Below are positions 14,087-21,290 of a stretch of DNA of 21,290 nucleotides, piece after piece. The position numbers were made by a program, and so were the translations under genes. Each line of letters begins with the position of its first letter. The first letter of the stretch is position 1. Under the pieces are notes generated by a model. That model ran no database searches and was not told where the DNA came from. It worked only from the letters and a program-made list of their open reading frames with translations. This DNA comes from Methylomarinum sp964442675 (lineage in GTDB: Bacteria > Pseudomonadota > Gammaproteobacteria > Methylococcales > Methylomonadaceae): the NCBI GenBank assembly GCA_964442675.1, contig CAYUAE010000017.1, forward strand, positions 1 through 21,290, in the 5' to 3' direction.

Positions 14087-14929
14087 ATGCAATTCAGAAC
14101 TGTCCAGGATTTTCTTAATCATGTTCAAGCCGAACTGGATGCCAAAAGACTCATTTTACCTACCCTGCCGGATATTGCCTTAAAAGTCAGGGACGCTGTC
14201 TCACAAGGTGACATTACAGCGCATGAGCTGGCTAAAATGATCGTGACCGACGCCGCGCTGTCCGCTCGTTTGATACAAGTGGCCAACAGCCCGCTATATC
14301 GCGGTGCCAAAGAAATCACCTCCATTCAAATGGCCATTACCCGGCTGGGAAACACGACCATCCGATCCCTGGTCACCAGCCTGGTCATGCAACAAATGTT
14401 TACGCCAACCTCGGATTTACTGGAGCAGTATTTCCGTAAAACCTGGGAAGAAAGCATCAATGTCTCCGCAATCAGCCGTGCGCTATGCGCTATGACACCC
14501 CATCTCAACCCCGATGAAGCGATGCTGGGCGGCTTAATTCATCAGATTGGCAAACTGCCTATTTTATCGCTGGTTGAAGACATTCCAGAATTCAGAGACA
14601 GTCCCTCACGCCTGGGAAAATTGCTGGAAAAAGCGCATGCGCCTATCGGCAAAATCATCATGCAGAGCTGGGATTTTCCTGAAGAGCTAAAAGCTGTAGC
14701 CTATGAATATGTTAATTTTCAACGTGACTCAGGCCCTAAAGCCGATTATGTCGATGTCGTTCAGGTCGCTTTTTTGCAAAGCATTGCTGGCACAGATCAC
14801 CCCGCCTGTCGTATTGACTGGAATTTAGTTCCAGCCTTTGAAAAGCTGGGCCTGCTGGCCGATGCTGAAATTCTGGAAATCGAAGGTGTTGCCGAAGAAA
14901 TCGAGATCACCCAGGCCATGCTGTCATAA
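14087..14929 (+). CDS. HDOD domain signalling protein (second copy)
   Basis: This is a 280-residue HDOD protein. The domain spans about residues 15-215, with LPTLPDIALKVRDAVSQGDITAHELAKMIVTDAALSARLIQVANSPLYRG, then SIQMAITRLGNTTIRSLVTSLVM. GGLIHQIGKLPIL follows near 151-163 in the degenerate HD-like core. It has no fused catalytic domain and no membrane segment, so it is a stand-alone regulatory or adaptor protein. Its target is unknown. The ATG has a GGAAAGA ribosome site and lies 15 bases after ygfZ. It differs clearly from the HDOD protein at 11689-12549, so it is not a recent duplicate. The gene ends in TAA seven bases before an assembly gap. Confidence 0.9.
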   Translation: MQFRTVQDFLNHVQAELDAKRLILPTLPDIALKVRDAVSQGDITAHELAKMIVTDAALSARLIQVANSPLYRGAKEITSIQMAITRLGNTTIRSLVTSLVMQQMFTPTSDLLEQYFRKTWEESINVSAISRALCAMTPHLNPDEAMLGGLIHQIGKLPILSLVEDIPEFRDSPSRLGKLLEKAHAPIGKIIMQSWDFPEELKAVAYEYVNFQRDSGPKADYVDVVQVAFLQSIAGTDHPACRIDWNLVPAFEKLGLLADAEILEIEGVAEEIEITQAMLS

Positions 14930-14936
14930 ACGGATA

Positions 14937-15036
14937 NNNNNNNNNNNNNNNNNNNNNNNNNNNNNNNNNNNNNNNNNNNNNNNNNNNNNNNNNNNNNNNN
15001 NNNNNNNNNNNNNNNNNNNNNNNNNNNNNNNNNNNN
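14937..15036. other. Assembly gap of 100 N
   Basis: Exactly 100 N separate the HDOD gene from the heme A synthase gene. The length is a conventional placeholder, so real distance and content are unknown. The bases ggata occur at both edges, which might mean that the contig ends overlap, but five bases can match by chance. Confidence 0.95.
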
Positions 15037-15076
15037 GGATAAATTCCGGTCGGTATTCGCAACAGCGGCATTGTCG

Positions 15077-15082
15077 TATAAT
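15077..15082 (+). promoter_or_regulatory. Perfect -10 box ahead of the heme A synthase gene
   Basis: TATAAT lies 35 bases before the ATG at 15118. The base context (TATAATCGC) is the same as before ygfZ. No convincing -35 box is seen at 17 bases. Confidence 0.5.
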
Positions 15083-15117
15083 CGCTTTGATTCATACCCT
15101 TTAACTGGAAACTGACC

Positions 15118-16104
15118 ATGATTGATCCTAAAGCTGCCCGTCGATTTCGCCGTTTAGGTCTGCTGACCATTTTTGCTGTTTATTTTCTGATTCTGGTCGG
15201 CGGCATTGTCCGGGCTTCCGGCGCCGGCATGGGCTGCCCTGATTGGCCAACCTGCTTCGGTCAATGGGTGCCGCCCACAGAAGAATCGCAACTCCCGCCT
15301 GATTATCAACAAATCTATGCCGATCGCGGTTACCGGGATACTACATTTAATCCCGTCAAAACCTGGACAGAATATCTGAATCGATTGACCGGAGCGAGTA
15401 TTGGCTTTCTGATTTTTCTGACCGCCTGGTCCTCCAGAATCTATCTGAAGTCTGACAAAACCATATTCTATTTATGTCTGAGCCTGTTCTTCCTGGTCGG
15501 CTTTCAGGGCTGGCTCGGCTCGGCTGTGGTTGCCAGCAATCTCAAGCCCTTTATGATTACCTTGCATATGTTGTTGGCATTGTTGATTGTCGCATTATTG
15601 ATTTACGCAATTGCACGTTCGCAAAAAGATTTGCTGACACAGTTGGAAACCGGTCAGTTATCCCCCGCCATATTGACCCTGTTAACTGTCGTGATGAGCT
15701 TGACGCTGATTCAAATTGCCCTGGGAACACAGGTCAGAGAAGCGGTCGACTTTCTGGCCCATCATAGCCAAACGACCAACCGTTACGAATGGCGCGAACA
15801 ACTCCCGGCAATCTTTTATATTCACCGCGTTTTTTCCATGCTGATCCTGTTTATAAATCTTCTGATCAGCTGGAAAATCTATCAGGCTGTCCCCCATAAC
15901 AACCTCTTGAAAATACTCAGCATAAGCCTGTCGACCCTAGTCATCGTCGCCATTTTGGCTGGTATCACGCTGGACCGTTTTGGCATCCCGCCTGTTGTCC
16001 AACCGATTCATTTGCTGGTCGCCAATTTAATTTTCGGTATCCAGTTTTTTCTGTATATCGCATTGAAATATGCTTTAAAGAAAGTAGCGCCGGAAAAGCA
16101 CTAA
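15118..16104 (+). CDS. ctaA: Heme A synthase, COX15/CtaA family
   Basis: This is a 328-residue polytopic inner-membrane protein with about eight hydrophobic segments. The N-terminal LILVGGIVRASGAGMGCPDWPTCFGQW (24-50) is a family hallmark and holds the Cys40-x5-Cys46 pair in the first external loop. Candidate heme-ligand histidines are His150, His236 (YIHRVFSM) and His298 (QPIHLLVAN). In the first helix bundle, the Glu of the ExxH motif is present (Glu85), but the His position is Asn88 (TEYLNRLTG). The enzyme converts heme O to heme A for aa3-type cytochrome oxidases, so the organism probably respires oxygen. A GGAAA ribosome site precedes the ATG. No cytochrome oxidase genes are nearby, so the gene stands alone, and the name ctaA is by family only. 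Confidence 0.88.
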   Translation: MIDPKAARRFRRLGLLTIFAVYFLILVGGIVRASGAGMGCPDWPTCFGQWVPPTEESQLPPDYQQIYADRGYRDTTFNPVKTWTEYLNRLTGASIGFLIFLTAWSSRIYLKSDKTIFYLCLSLFFLVGFQGWLGSAVVASNLKPFMITLHMLLALLIVALLIYAIARSQKDLLTQLETGQLSPAILTLLTVVMSLTLIQIALGTQVREAVDFLAHHSQTTNRYEWREQLPAIFYIHRVFSMLILFINLLISWKIYQAVPHNNLLKILSISLSTLVIVAILAGITLDRFGIPPVVQPIHLLVANLIFGIQFFLYIALKYALKKVAPEKH

Positions 16105-16210
16105 CCTCGATTGGATATTTTTCAGAGAACTGCCCTGCAAAAATAAAAACTTCGACTAAAATTACTGTATTCATCCGCCCTGCCGGGCATATTATTTAAA
16201 GAGGTTTGTT

Positions 16211-16972
16211 GTGGATATTGCATCCTTAGTTGGCTTTTTACTGGGTATTGGCATTATCGTCGCCGCCATTGCAACCGGTGGCGATGTTATGCTGTTTGTT
16301 AATGTACCCTCTTTGCTGATTGTTATCGGCGGTACATTTGGTGTCACCCTGATGCGGGTTCCATTATCCGATTTTTTACGTTCATTTGGCATACTGGGTA
16401 AGGCTTTTTTCAATAAAAACAAAGACCCTAATGAGCTTATTGAAGAAGCGGTTCGCCTGGCTGACGTTGCCCGCAAGAATGGCTTGCTGGCACTTGAAGG
16501 CGAAGAAATCTCAGATCCCTTCATGAAAAAAGGCATCACCCTCTGCGTTGATGGTCACGAACCCGCTTTCGTCAAAAGCATGCTGCAAAAAGAAATTGAC
16601 CAAATGGTTTCGCGTAATGAAGCCGGCCAGGATATGTGGAAAGGGGTGGGCGATTTAGCCCCCGCGATGGGCATGATCGGTACCCTGGTCGGCCTGGTAC
16701 AAATGCTGGCCAACATGTCGGACCCTGCCAGTATTGGTCCTGCAATGGCGGTTGCCTTGTTGACGACCTTATATGGCGCGATGGTGGCAAACTGTTTTGC
16801 CTTGCCGATGGTCGATAAACTCGCCTACGTTTTACTCTATGAACGAACCAATAAGGAACTGGTCTTAGATACCATTGCCGGCATTCAGGAAGGCATGAAC
16901 CCGAAAGTGCTGGAAGCCTTGTTGAACTCATATATCTCTGAGAAAAAACGCAAATCTGATGATGGGGAATAA
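16211..16972 (+). CDS. pomA: Flagellar motor stator protein PomA (MotA family)
   Basis: This 253-residue inner-membrane protein has four transmembrane segments, at about 4-22, 28-48, 148-170 and 178-202. It has the characteristic cytoplasmic loop between the second and third segments and the conserved GDLAPAMGMIGTLVGLVQML entry into the third. It forms the ion channel of the flagellar stator with the next gene's product. The short N-terminus (MDIASLVGFLLGIGIIV) and the partner's sequence point to the sodium-type PomA branch rather than E. coli-type MotA. The start is GTG at 16211, with a clear AAAGAGG ribosome site about seven bases upstream and the first membrane helix starting almost at once. 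It lies 4 bases before pomB, so the two are co-expressed. Confidence 0.92.
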   Translation: MDIASLVGFLLGIGIIVAAIATGGDVMLFVNVPSLLIVIGGTFGVTLMRVPLSDFLRSFGILGKAFFNKNKDPNELIEEAVRLADVARKNGLLALEGEEISDPFMKKGITLCVDGHEPAFVKSMLQKEIDQMVSRNEAGQDMWKGVGDLAPAMGMIGTLVGLVQMLANMSDPASIGPAMAVALLTTLYGAMVANCFALPMVDKLAYVLLYERTNKELVLDTIAGIQEGMNPKVLEALLNSYISEKKRKSDDGE

Positions 16973-16976
16973 GTAG

Positions 16977-17873
16977 ATGGCTGATGATTGTCCCAAATGC
17001 CCGCCCGCAGGCGCACCATTATGGTTAGCGACATTTGCTGACCTGATGTCGTTGTTAATGTGTTTTTTCGTACTGCTGTTATCGTTTGCCACCATGGACG
17101 CCAATAAATTCAAAAAAATGGCCGAATCCATGGAAACTGCATTTGGGGTTCAACGAGATATTCCGGCCACAGAAGTCCCCATGGGGACCAGCATTATTGC
17201 TCAGCATTTTTCCCCTGCTCAAACAACCCCAAGCGTCTTAGAAGAAGTCAAGCAATCGACTAACCAACAAAGTACACAGCTGGATGTCAGCATCGATGAT
17301 GTTGAGAAAATCAAACAAAAAATCATGCAGCAAAAACAGGATGAAATTCAACAACAGGCCGAAGCCATCAAAGATTCCTTGAAAAAAGAAATCGACCAAG
17401 GCCTGGTTACCGTTGAAACCGATGGCCTGCGTATTATTATCCGCATTAACGAGAAAGGCTCTTTTCCATCCGGTAGCGCCATATTGAAAGCGGGTTTTGA
17501 CCCGGTGATGGATAAAATCACCGAAGCGGTCAAACGCGCCAAAGGCCGGGTCGTGATTGCAGGCCACACGGATAACATTCCAATGTCCAGCGACTGGTAC
17601 CGCTCCAACTGGGAATTATCCGCATCAAGGGCTGTTACCGTTGCGCAATATATGCTGGCAAAAAAAGGCATGGACCCAAAACGTATTGTGGTTGAAGGCC
17701 TGGCGGACACGCAACCGCTGGTTCCTAACGATACACCTGAAAACAGGGCTAAAAACCGTCGTGTCGAAATCATTATCGAACAGGATGATCCGACCCTGAA
17801 ACTGGATAAAGAAAAAATAATTCAACTCAAAGACGAATTATTACCCGATAAAGAAACTGCCCTTGCAAAATAA
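16977..17873 (+). CDS. pomB: Flagellar motor stator protein PomB (MotB family)
   Basis: This is a 298-residue protein with one N-terminal membrane helix (about 16-38) containing the ion-binding Asp22 in ATFADLMSLLMCFFVLLLSFA, very like Vibrio PomB. MDANKFKKMAESMETAFGVQ and GTSIIAQHF (about 70-78) follow, also PomB-like. A helical, Gln-rich linker (about 86-140) leads to a C-terminal OmpA-like peptidoglycan-binding domain. That domain has GHTDNIP at 196-202, a WELSASRA stretch and NRRVEI at 260-265. It anchors the stator to the cell wall and couples ion flow, probably Na+, to flagellar rotation. The stop codon is directly followed by the start of a PilZ gene with one base between them. Confidence 0.94.
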   Translation: MADDCPKCPPAGAPLWLATFADLMSLLMCFFVLLLSFATMDANKFKKMAESMETAFGVQRDIPATEVPMGTSIIAQHFSPAQTTPSVLEEVKQSTNQQSTQLDVSIDDVEKIKQKIMQQKQDEIQQQAEAIKDSLKKEIDQGLVTVETDGLRIIIRINEKGSFPSGSAILKAGFDPVMDKITEAVKRAKGRVVIAGHTDNIPMSSDWYRSNWELSASRAVTVAQYMLAKKGMDPKRIVVEGLADTQPLVPNDTPENRAKNRRVEIIIEQDDPTLKLDKEKIIQLKDELLPDKETALAK

Positions 17874-17874
17874 C

Positions 17875-18483
17875 ATGACTAACACTACACATGAACGACG
17901 TCGGTTTTTCCGGATAGAAGATACCATCAACTTATATTATCGAATTATTGATGAACAGCAACTACAGCACTTAAGCCAAGTCTCCAATGATATTCTCAGC
18001 ACCTGCTCTTTAGCCTCGGCCCTGGATGTATTATCCCAGGAAGCCCGCGTTATTGCGCCGCGGGTTGAACGATCGGCGCCAGAAGTATTTGAATATTTAA
18101 AAATTCTTGATGACAAAATAGACCTGATCGCTCAGGCTATCATGCGGCAAAGTACAGACTTGACCGAGCATCACAGCCGCAATGCCAATCTAAGCGCCAC
18201 AGGTATTGCCTTTGAGGCCGAGGAAGCACTGGAGCCCGGTACATTACTGGAAATAAAAATGATGCTGACATCGTGCATGGCTGTCATCATCGCCTATGCC
18301 AAAGTCATTTACTGTAAACCGCATGACAGTTCGGATTATCCCTATTTCATCGGCGTCGATTATTTAAACCTTAAAGATGAAGACAGGGAATTGCTGATTA
18401 AGCACGTTGTGAAACGCCAAATGGAACAAATCCGCCAAATCAAGCATCCAGGCAGCGACAGCCAGCCTCCTAAACCTGAATAA
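17875..18483 (+). CDS. PilZ domain protein (atypical, helical insert) next to the stator genes
   Basis: This 202-residue soluble protein has the two c-di-GMP-binding signatures of PilZ domains: an RxxxR at Arg9-Arg13 (ERRRFFRIED) and an NxSxxG at 105-110 (NANLSATG). They are about 90 residues apart rather than a few tens. The interval holds a largely helical stretch (about 27-98). This resembles the helix-inserted (tPilZ-like) architecture described for a Xanthomonas PilZ protein, although both ligand motifs are kept here. The C-terminal beta region includes AYAKVIYCKP and PYFIGVDYLNL. The ATG at 17875-17877 starts one base after the pomB stop; a TTG four codons earlier is less likely. Context suggests c-di-GMP control of the motor, which is inference. 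Confidence 0.85.
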   Translation: MTNTTHERRRFFRIEDTINLYYRIIDEQQLQHLSQVSNDILSTCSLASALDVLSQEARVIAPRVERSAPEVFEYLKILDDKIDLIAQAIMRQSTDLTEHHSRNANLSATGIAFEAEEALEPGTLLEIKMMLTSCMAVIIAYAKVIYCKPHDSSDYPYFIGVDYLNLKDEDRELLIKHVVKRQMEQIRQIKHPGSDSQPPKPE

Positions 18484-18508
18484 TCGCCTGGTATGGCAGT
18501 TTCATTGC

Positions 18509-18538
18509 TTTACGGAAACCGTCATAACCCGTTAGAAT
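18509..18538 (+). promoter_or_regulatory. Candidate sigma70 promoter in the pilZ-glnS spacer
   Basis: TTTACG (18509-18514) and TAGAAT (18533-18538) are spaced by 18 bases, a moderate match to the consensus. A start near 18545 would place the strong stem-loop at 18561-18595 at the very beginning of the transcript. What it transcribes is uncertain because an assembly gap follows; glnS is the nearest gene. Confidence 0.4.
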
Positions 18539-18560
18539 ACCGCACCTTTTAAAAGATAAA

Positions 18561-18595
18561 GGCCTTGGCGTGATAACACAACTATCACGCAGGCC
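18561..18595 (+). other. Strong stem-loop in the glnS upstream region
   Basis: Outer arms ggcct (18561-18565) and aggcc (18591-18595) and inner arms 18568-18575 and 18583-18590 (gcgtgata / tatcacgc) form a 13-bp stem. It has a two-base bulge (tg) and a 7-base loop. A second small hairpin, with arms around ata(g)cgc and gcgtat and loop agaa, follows at about 18599-18615, just before the gap. No T-run is visible before the N block, so a terminator is not shown. It could be a 5' leader, a small RNA or a dispersed palindrome. Confidence 0.6.
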
Positions 18596-18619
18596 GCATA
18601 GCGCAGAAGCGTATCTCCT

Positions 18620-18719
18620 NNNNNNNNNNNNNNNNNNNNNNNNNNNNNNNNNNNNNNNNNNNNNNNNNNNNNNNNNNNNNNNNNNNNNNNNNNNNNNNNN
18701 NNNNNNNNNNNNNNNNNNN
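18620..18719. other. Assembly gap of 100 N
   Basis: Exactly 100 N interrupt the pilZ-glnS spacer. The whole spacer (18484-18772) holds no gene that I can support: only the candidate promoter, the stem-loops and this gap. The true length is unknown, and a small gene or repeat could be hidden here. Confidence 0.95.
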
Positions 18720-18772
18720 CCTGGATATTGCATCACTTTTATCACCTTACGCTAACGAGCACTGATAGTTCA

Positions 18773-20434
18773 ATGACAACACCCGAAGCAACAGCACCGT
18801 CTAACTTTATTCGTCATATCATCGAAGCCGATCTTAAAGCCAACAAAAACAACGGCAAGGTCAAGACCCGTTTCCCCCCTGAACCCAATGGCTTTTTGCA
18901 TATTGGTCACGCCAAGTCGATCTGCCTGAACTTCACGCTCGCCGAAGAATACAATGGCACCTGTAATCTGCGCTTCGATGACACCAATCCTGAAAAAGAA
19001 AGCATCGAGTTCATGGAAGCTATCGAAAAAGATATTCTGTGGCTGGGCTTTCAGTGGCATGAAAAACACCACGCCTCGGATTATTTTGAACAACTGTTCG
19101 ATTACGCCGTTCAGTTAATCAAACAAGGCGATGCCTATGTCGATGATTTAACCCCGGAGCAGATTCGGGAATATCGAGGCACCTTGACCGAACCCGGCAA
19201 GGAAAGTCCGAACCGTAATCGTCCTGTCGAAGAAAGCCTGGATTTATTCCAGCGTATGCGCGCCGGTGAATTTGCCGATGGAGCCTACCTTCTACGCGCC
19301 AAGATTGATATGGCATCCCCTAATATCAATATGCGCGACCCGGTACTGTACCGTATTCGCCGAGTGCATCATCAACGTACTGGCGACAAATGGTGCATCT
19401 ATCCGATGTATGACTTTACCCACTGTCTTTCCGACGCCATTGAAGGTATTACCCATTCCATTTGCACATTGGAATTTGAAGACCACAGACCACTGTATGA
19501 CTGGGTGCTGGATAAACTGAACACCCCTTGTCATCCACAACAAATCGAGTTTGCCCGACTGCAACTCGAATATACGGTGATGAGCAAACGCAAGCTCAAT
19601 CAACTGGTGACCGAAGGCCATGTCAGTGGCTGGGATGACCCGCGTATGCCGACACTGGCCGGTATGCGCCGCGCCGGCTTCACACCGGCTTCGATTCGTG
19701 ATTTTTGCGAACGCATTGGTGTCACCAAAAAAGATTCCTGGATCAAAATGGATGTCCTGGAAAGCTGCATTCGTGAAGACCTGAATGAAAATGCACCAAG
19801 ACGCATGGCAGTCTTGAAGCCGTTGCGTCTGGTCATCGAAAATTATCCCGATGAGACAGAAGAAATATACGACATCCCCAATCATCCTCAAAAACCGGAA
19901 ATGGGCTCCCGAAAAGTCCCTTTCAGTAAAGTGCTTTATATTGAGCAAGATGATTTTGCGGAAAATCCACCGAAAAAATTCAAACGCCTGGTTGAAGGCG
20001 GCGAGGTTCGGTTACGCGGCTCCTATGTCATTAAATGTGAACGGATAATTAAAGATGAAGCCGGCAACATCATCGAACTGCGTTGCAGCTATGACCCGGC
20101 CACATTAGGCAAAAACCCTGAAGGCCGCAAAGTTAAAGGTGTTATTCACTGGGTCTCGGCCAAACATGCGATTCCGGCGGAAATTCGTCTGTATGACCGC
20201 CTGTTTCGGCAACCTAATCCGGATGCCGAAGCGCATTTTCTGGATGCGTTGAACCCGGATTCACTACAAATACTGGAAAATTGCCAGGTTGAAGCCAGTT
20301 TGGCCAAGGCCGAAAAAGAAAGCCGTTATCAATTTGAAAGAACCGGCTATTTTTGTGTCGATTCGGTTGATAGCAATGATCAAAAACTGGTTTTCAACCG
20401 CACAGTGACACTGCGCGACACCTGGGCGAAATAG
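18773..20434 (+). CDS. glnS: Glutaminyl-tRNA synthetase
   Basis: This is a 553-residue class I aminoacyl-tRNA synthetase, nearly the same length as E. coli GlnS (554). The HIGH motif is HIGHAKS at 43-49, in TRFPPEPNGFLHIGHAKSI. The KMSKS equivalent is VMSKRKLN. Family-specific stretches include NLRFDDTNPEKE, GITHSICTLEFEDHRPLYDW, ESCIREDLNENAPRRMAV, HPQKPEMGSRKVPFS and GRKVKGVIHWVSAKHAIP. The C-terminal anticodon-binding part ends FNRTVTLRDTWAK. It charges tRNA-Gln directly with glutamine in the cytoplasm. The ATG at 18773 is chosen because homology starts within about ten residues; the frame opens earlier at a TTG. It is followed after 14 bases by the fructosamine-kinase gene. Nothing is unusual in the protein itself. 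Confidence 0.97.
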   Translation: MTTPEATAPSNFIRHIIEADLKANKNNGKVKTRFPPEPNGFLHIGHAKSICLNFTLAEEYNGTCNLRFDDTNPEKESIEFMEAIEKDILWLGFQWHEKHHASDYFEQLFDYAVQLIKQGDAYVDDLTPEQIREYRGTLTEPGKESPNRNRPVEESLDLFQRMRAGEFADGAYLLRAKIDMASPNINMRDPVLYRIRRVHHQRTGDKWCIYPMYDFTHCLSDAIEGITHSICTLEFEDHRPLYDWVLDKLNTPCHPQQIEFARLQLEYTVMSKRKLNQLVTEGHVSGWDDPRMPTLAGMRRAGFTPASIRDFCERIGVTKKDSWIKMDVLESCIREDLNENAPRRMAVLKPLRLVIENYPDETEEIYDIPNHPQKPEMGSRKVPFSKVLYIEQDDFAENPPKKFKRLVEGGEVRLRGSYVIKCERIIKDEAGNIIELRCSYDPATLGKNPEGRKVKGVIHWVSAKHAIPAEIRLYDRLFRQPNPDAEAHFLDALNPDSLQILENCQVEASLAKAEKESRYQFERTGYFCVDSVDSNDQKLVFNRTVTLRDTWAK

Positions 20435-20448
20435 ACCTTAAAACCGCT

Positions 20449-21290
20449 ATGCCCATGGAAAACATTCTCCTGACATTAGCGCAACAAACCGGCCGCCACC
20501 TGCAAAACAGCACGTTCACAGCCATTGGTGGCGGCTCAATTAACCGTGCTTACCGTCTTAAAAATACCAATATTGACTGGTTTATCAAGATCAACAGCCC
20601 GTCTTTAAGCGCCATGTTTGAAGCTGAAGCTGCAGGCTTGACCGAAATGGCCACAATTAAAGCTATTCGGGTCCCTGAAGTTATTTGTTATGGTCAAACT
20701 GATCAACACAGTTACTTGGTACTTGAATATATTCCGCTACACACATTAAACCCAAAAAGTGCCGCCTTAATGGGTGAACAACTCGCTGCCCTGCATCGTT
20801 TGCGCCAGCCCTACTTTGGCTGGCGCATGGACAATACCATTGGCAGCACACCACAATACAATACCCAACATGATGACTGGCTTGCGTTCTGGCGCAGCCA
20901 ACGCCTGCTAAAGCAACTGGAATTTGCACAACGCAACGGATATAGCGGAAAACTGCAAAAACGCGGTGAATTACTGGCCGGGAAACTCGCCGCTTTTTTT
21001 AGCGATTATTCACCGTTTCCTTCCCTGCTGCACGGCGACCTGTGGGGTGGCAATGCCTCGGCCGATGACAGCGGCCAACCGGTTATTTACGATCCTGCCT
21101 GCTATTATGGCGACCGGGAAGCCGATATTGCCATGACAGAATTGTTTGGCGGTTTCAGCGCTGATTTTTACAGTGCTTACAATCAATCGCTGGCACTTGA
21201 TGCGGGGTATTCAACCCGAAAGACGTTGTACAACCTTTACCACATCCTGAATCATCTCAACCTGTTTGGCGGCGGCTATTTACATCAGGC
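20449..21290 (+). CDS. Fructosamine kinase family protein (YniA-like), 3' end cut by the window
   Basis: The frame is open from the ATG at 20449 (a second ATG lies two codons on) to the window edge, giving about 280 residues. This is almost the full length of E. coli YniA (about 286). It has the aminoglycoside/fructosamine-kinase fold signatures. These are AIGGGSINRAYRL (nucleotide loop), WFIKIN (the ATP-binding Lys), LVLEYI and GEQLAALHR. The catalytic HGDLWGGN follows, with the metal-binding region PVIYDPACYYGDREADIAMTELFGGF. Bacterial members phosphorylate Amadori-type protein adducts or small glycated or ketosamine compounds in the cytoplasm; the true substrate here is not known. It lies 14 bases after glnS on the same strand, so it is probably co-transcribed. 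The last residues and stop codon lie outside the window. Confidence 0.92.
   Translation, partial: MPMENILLTLAQQTGRHLQNSTFTAIGGGSINRAYRLKNTNIDWFIKINSPSLSAMFEAEAAGLTEMATIKAIRVPEVICYGQTDQHSYLVLEYIPLHTLNPKSAALMGEQLAALHRLRQPYFGWRMDNTIGSTPQYNTQHDDWLAFWRSQRLLKQLEFAQRNGYSGKLQKRGELLAGKLAAFFSDYSPFPSLLHGDLWGGNASADDSGQPVIYDPACYYGDREADIAMTELFGGFSADFYSAYNQSLALDAGYSTRKTLYNLYHILNHLNLFGGGYLHQ

Noticed and set aside
16140..16200. Possible sigma28 (FliA) flagellar promoter ahead of pomA
   Set aside because: A ctaaaatt string is present, but the downstream element matches the GCCGATAA consensus only in GCC. This is too weak to list.
19292..19948. Long open frame (218 codons) on the minus strand opposite glnS
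   Set aside because: It lies wholly inside the well-supported glnS gene, has no recognisable domain and is a usual antisense shadow of a long coding frame.
1..21290. CRISPR arrays, tRNA or rRNA genes, insertion sequences, phage or integrase genes
   Set aside because: No regular repeats, no transposase or integrase frames and no tRNA-like T-loop or acceptor structure were seen on either strand. The N gaps could still hide short elements.

Overview
The window looks like chromosomal DNA of an aerobic, motile gammaproteobacterium of moderate GC content. The evidence is the divergent ygfX/ygfZ pair, a gammaproteobacterial-type GlnS, a PomA/PomB-type (sodium-type) flagellar stator, a YniA-like fructosamine kinase, a heme A synthase and HDOD/GGDEF/PilZ signalling proteins. 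A methylotroph-like lineage (Methylococcales or a relative) is my guess, but nothing here proves it. Two runs of exactly 100 N (14937-15036 and 18620-18719) show that this is a scaffold with unresolved joins.

Left part, minus strand (116-2331): a DUF3530 exported protein, an AI-2E/PerM-family membrane protein and a membrane-anchored cold-shock-domain protein. A clear intrinsic terminator lies between the last two.

Centre, minus strand (2487-10411): a large corrinoid-ring (cobalamin) biosynthesis locus. Read in transcription order it is cbiX, cbiC, cbiD, cbiET, cbiL and a small membrane-anchored unknown. Then comes a perfect 11-bp hairpin and a fresh promoter, followed by cbiG (N-terminal and central domains only), a separate CobE/CbiG-C protein, cbiH and a thioredoxin-like [2Fe-2S] ferredoxin. 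Most neighbouring genes overlap by 1-8 bases. CbiX, CbiG and CbiD indicate the early-cobalt, oxygen-independent type of pathway, although the heme A synthase gene suggests aerobic respiration. The most striking feature is that CbiH, the ring-contraction methyltransferase, carries a C-terminal domain of about 185 residues that resembles heme-handling HutX/ChuX proteins. It forms one transcription unit with CbiG, CobE and the ferredoxin, which suggests a dedicated ring-contraction module. cbiF, cbiJ and cbiA are not in the window.

Next, minus strand (10485-12975): ygfX, an HDOD protein and a GAF-GGDEF diguanylate cyclase, probably one operon. On the plus strand, divergent from ygfX, lie ygfZ and a second HDOD protein (13052-14929). 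After the first gap comes a cox15/ctaA-type heme A synthase. Then follow pomA, pomB and a PilZ-domain protein with a long insert, which ties the flagellar motor to c-di-GMP. After a structured intergenic stretch and the second gap come glnS and a fructosamine-kinase-family gene that is cut by the window end.
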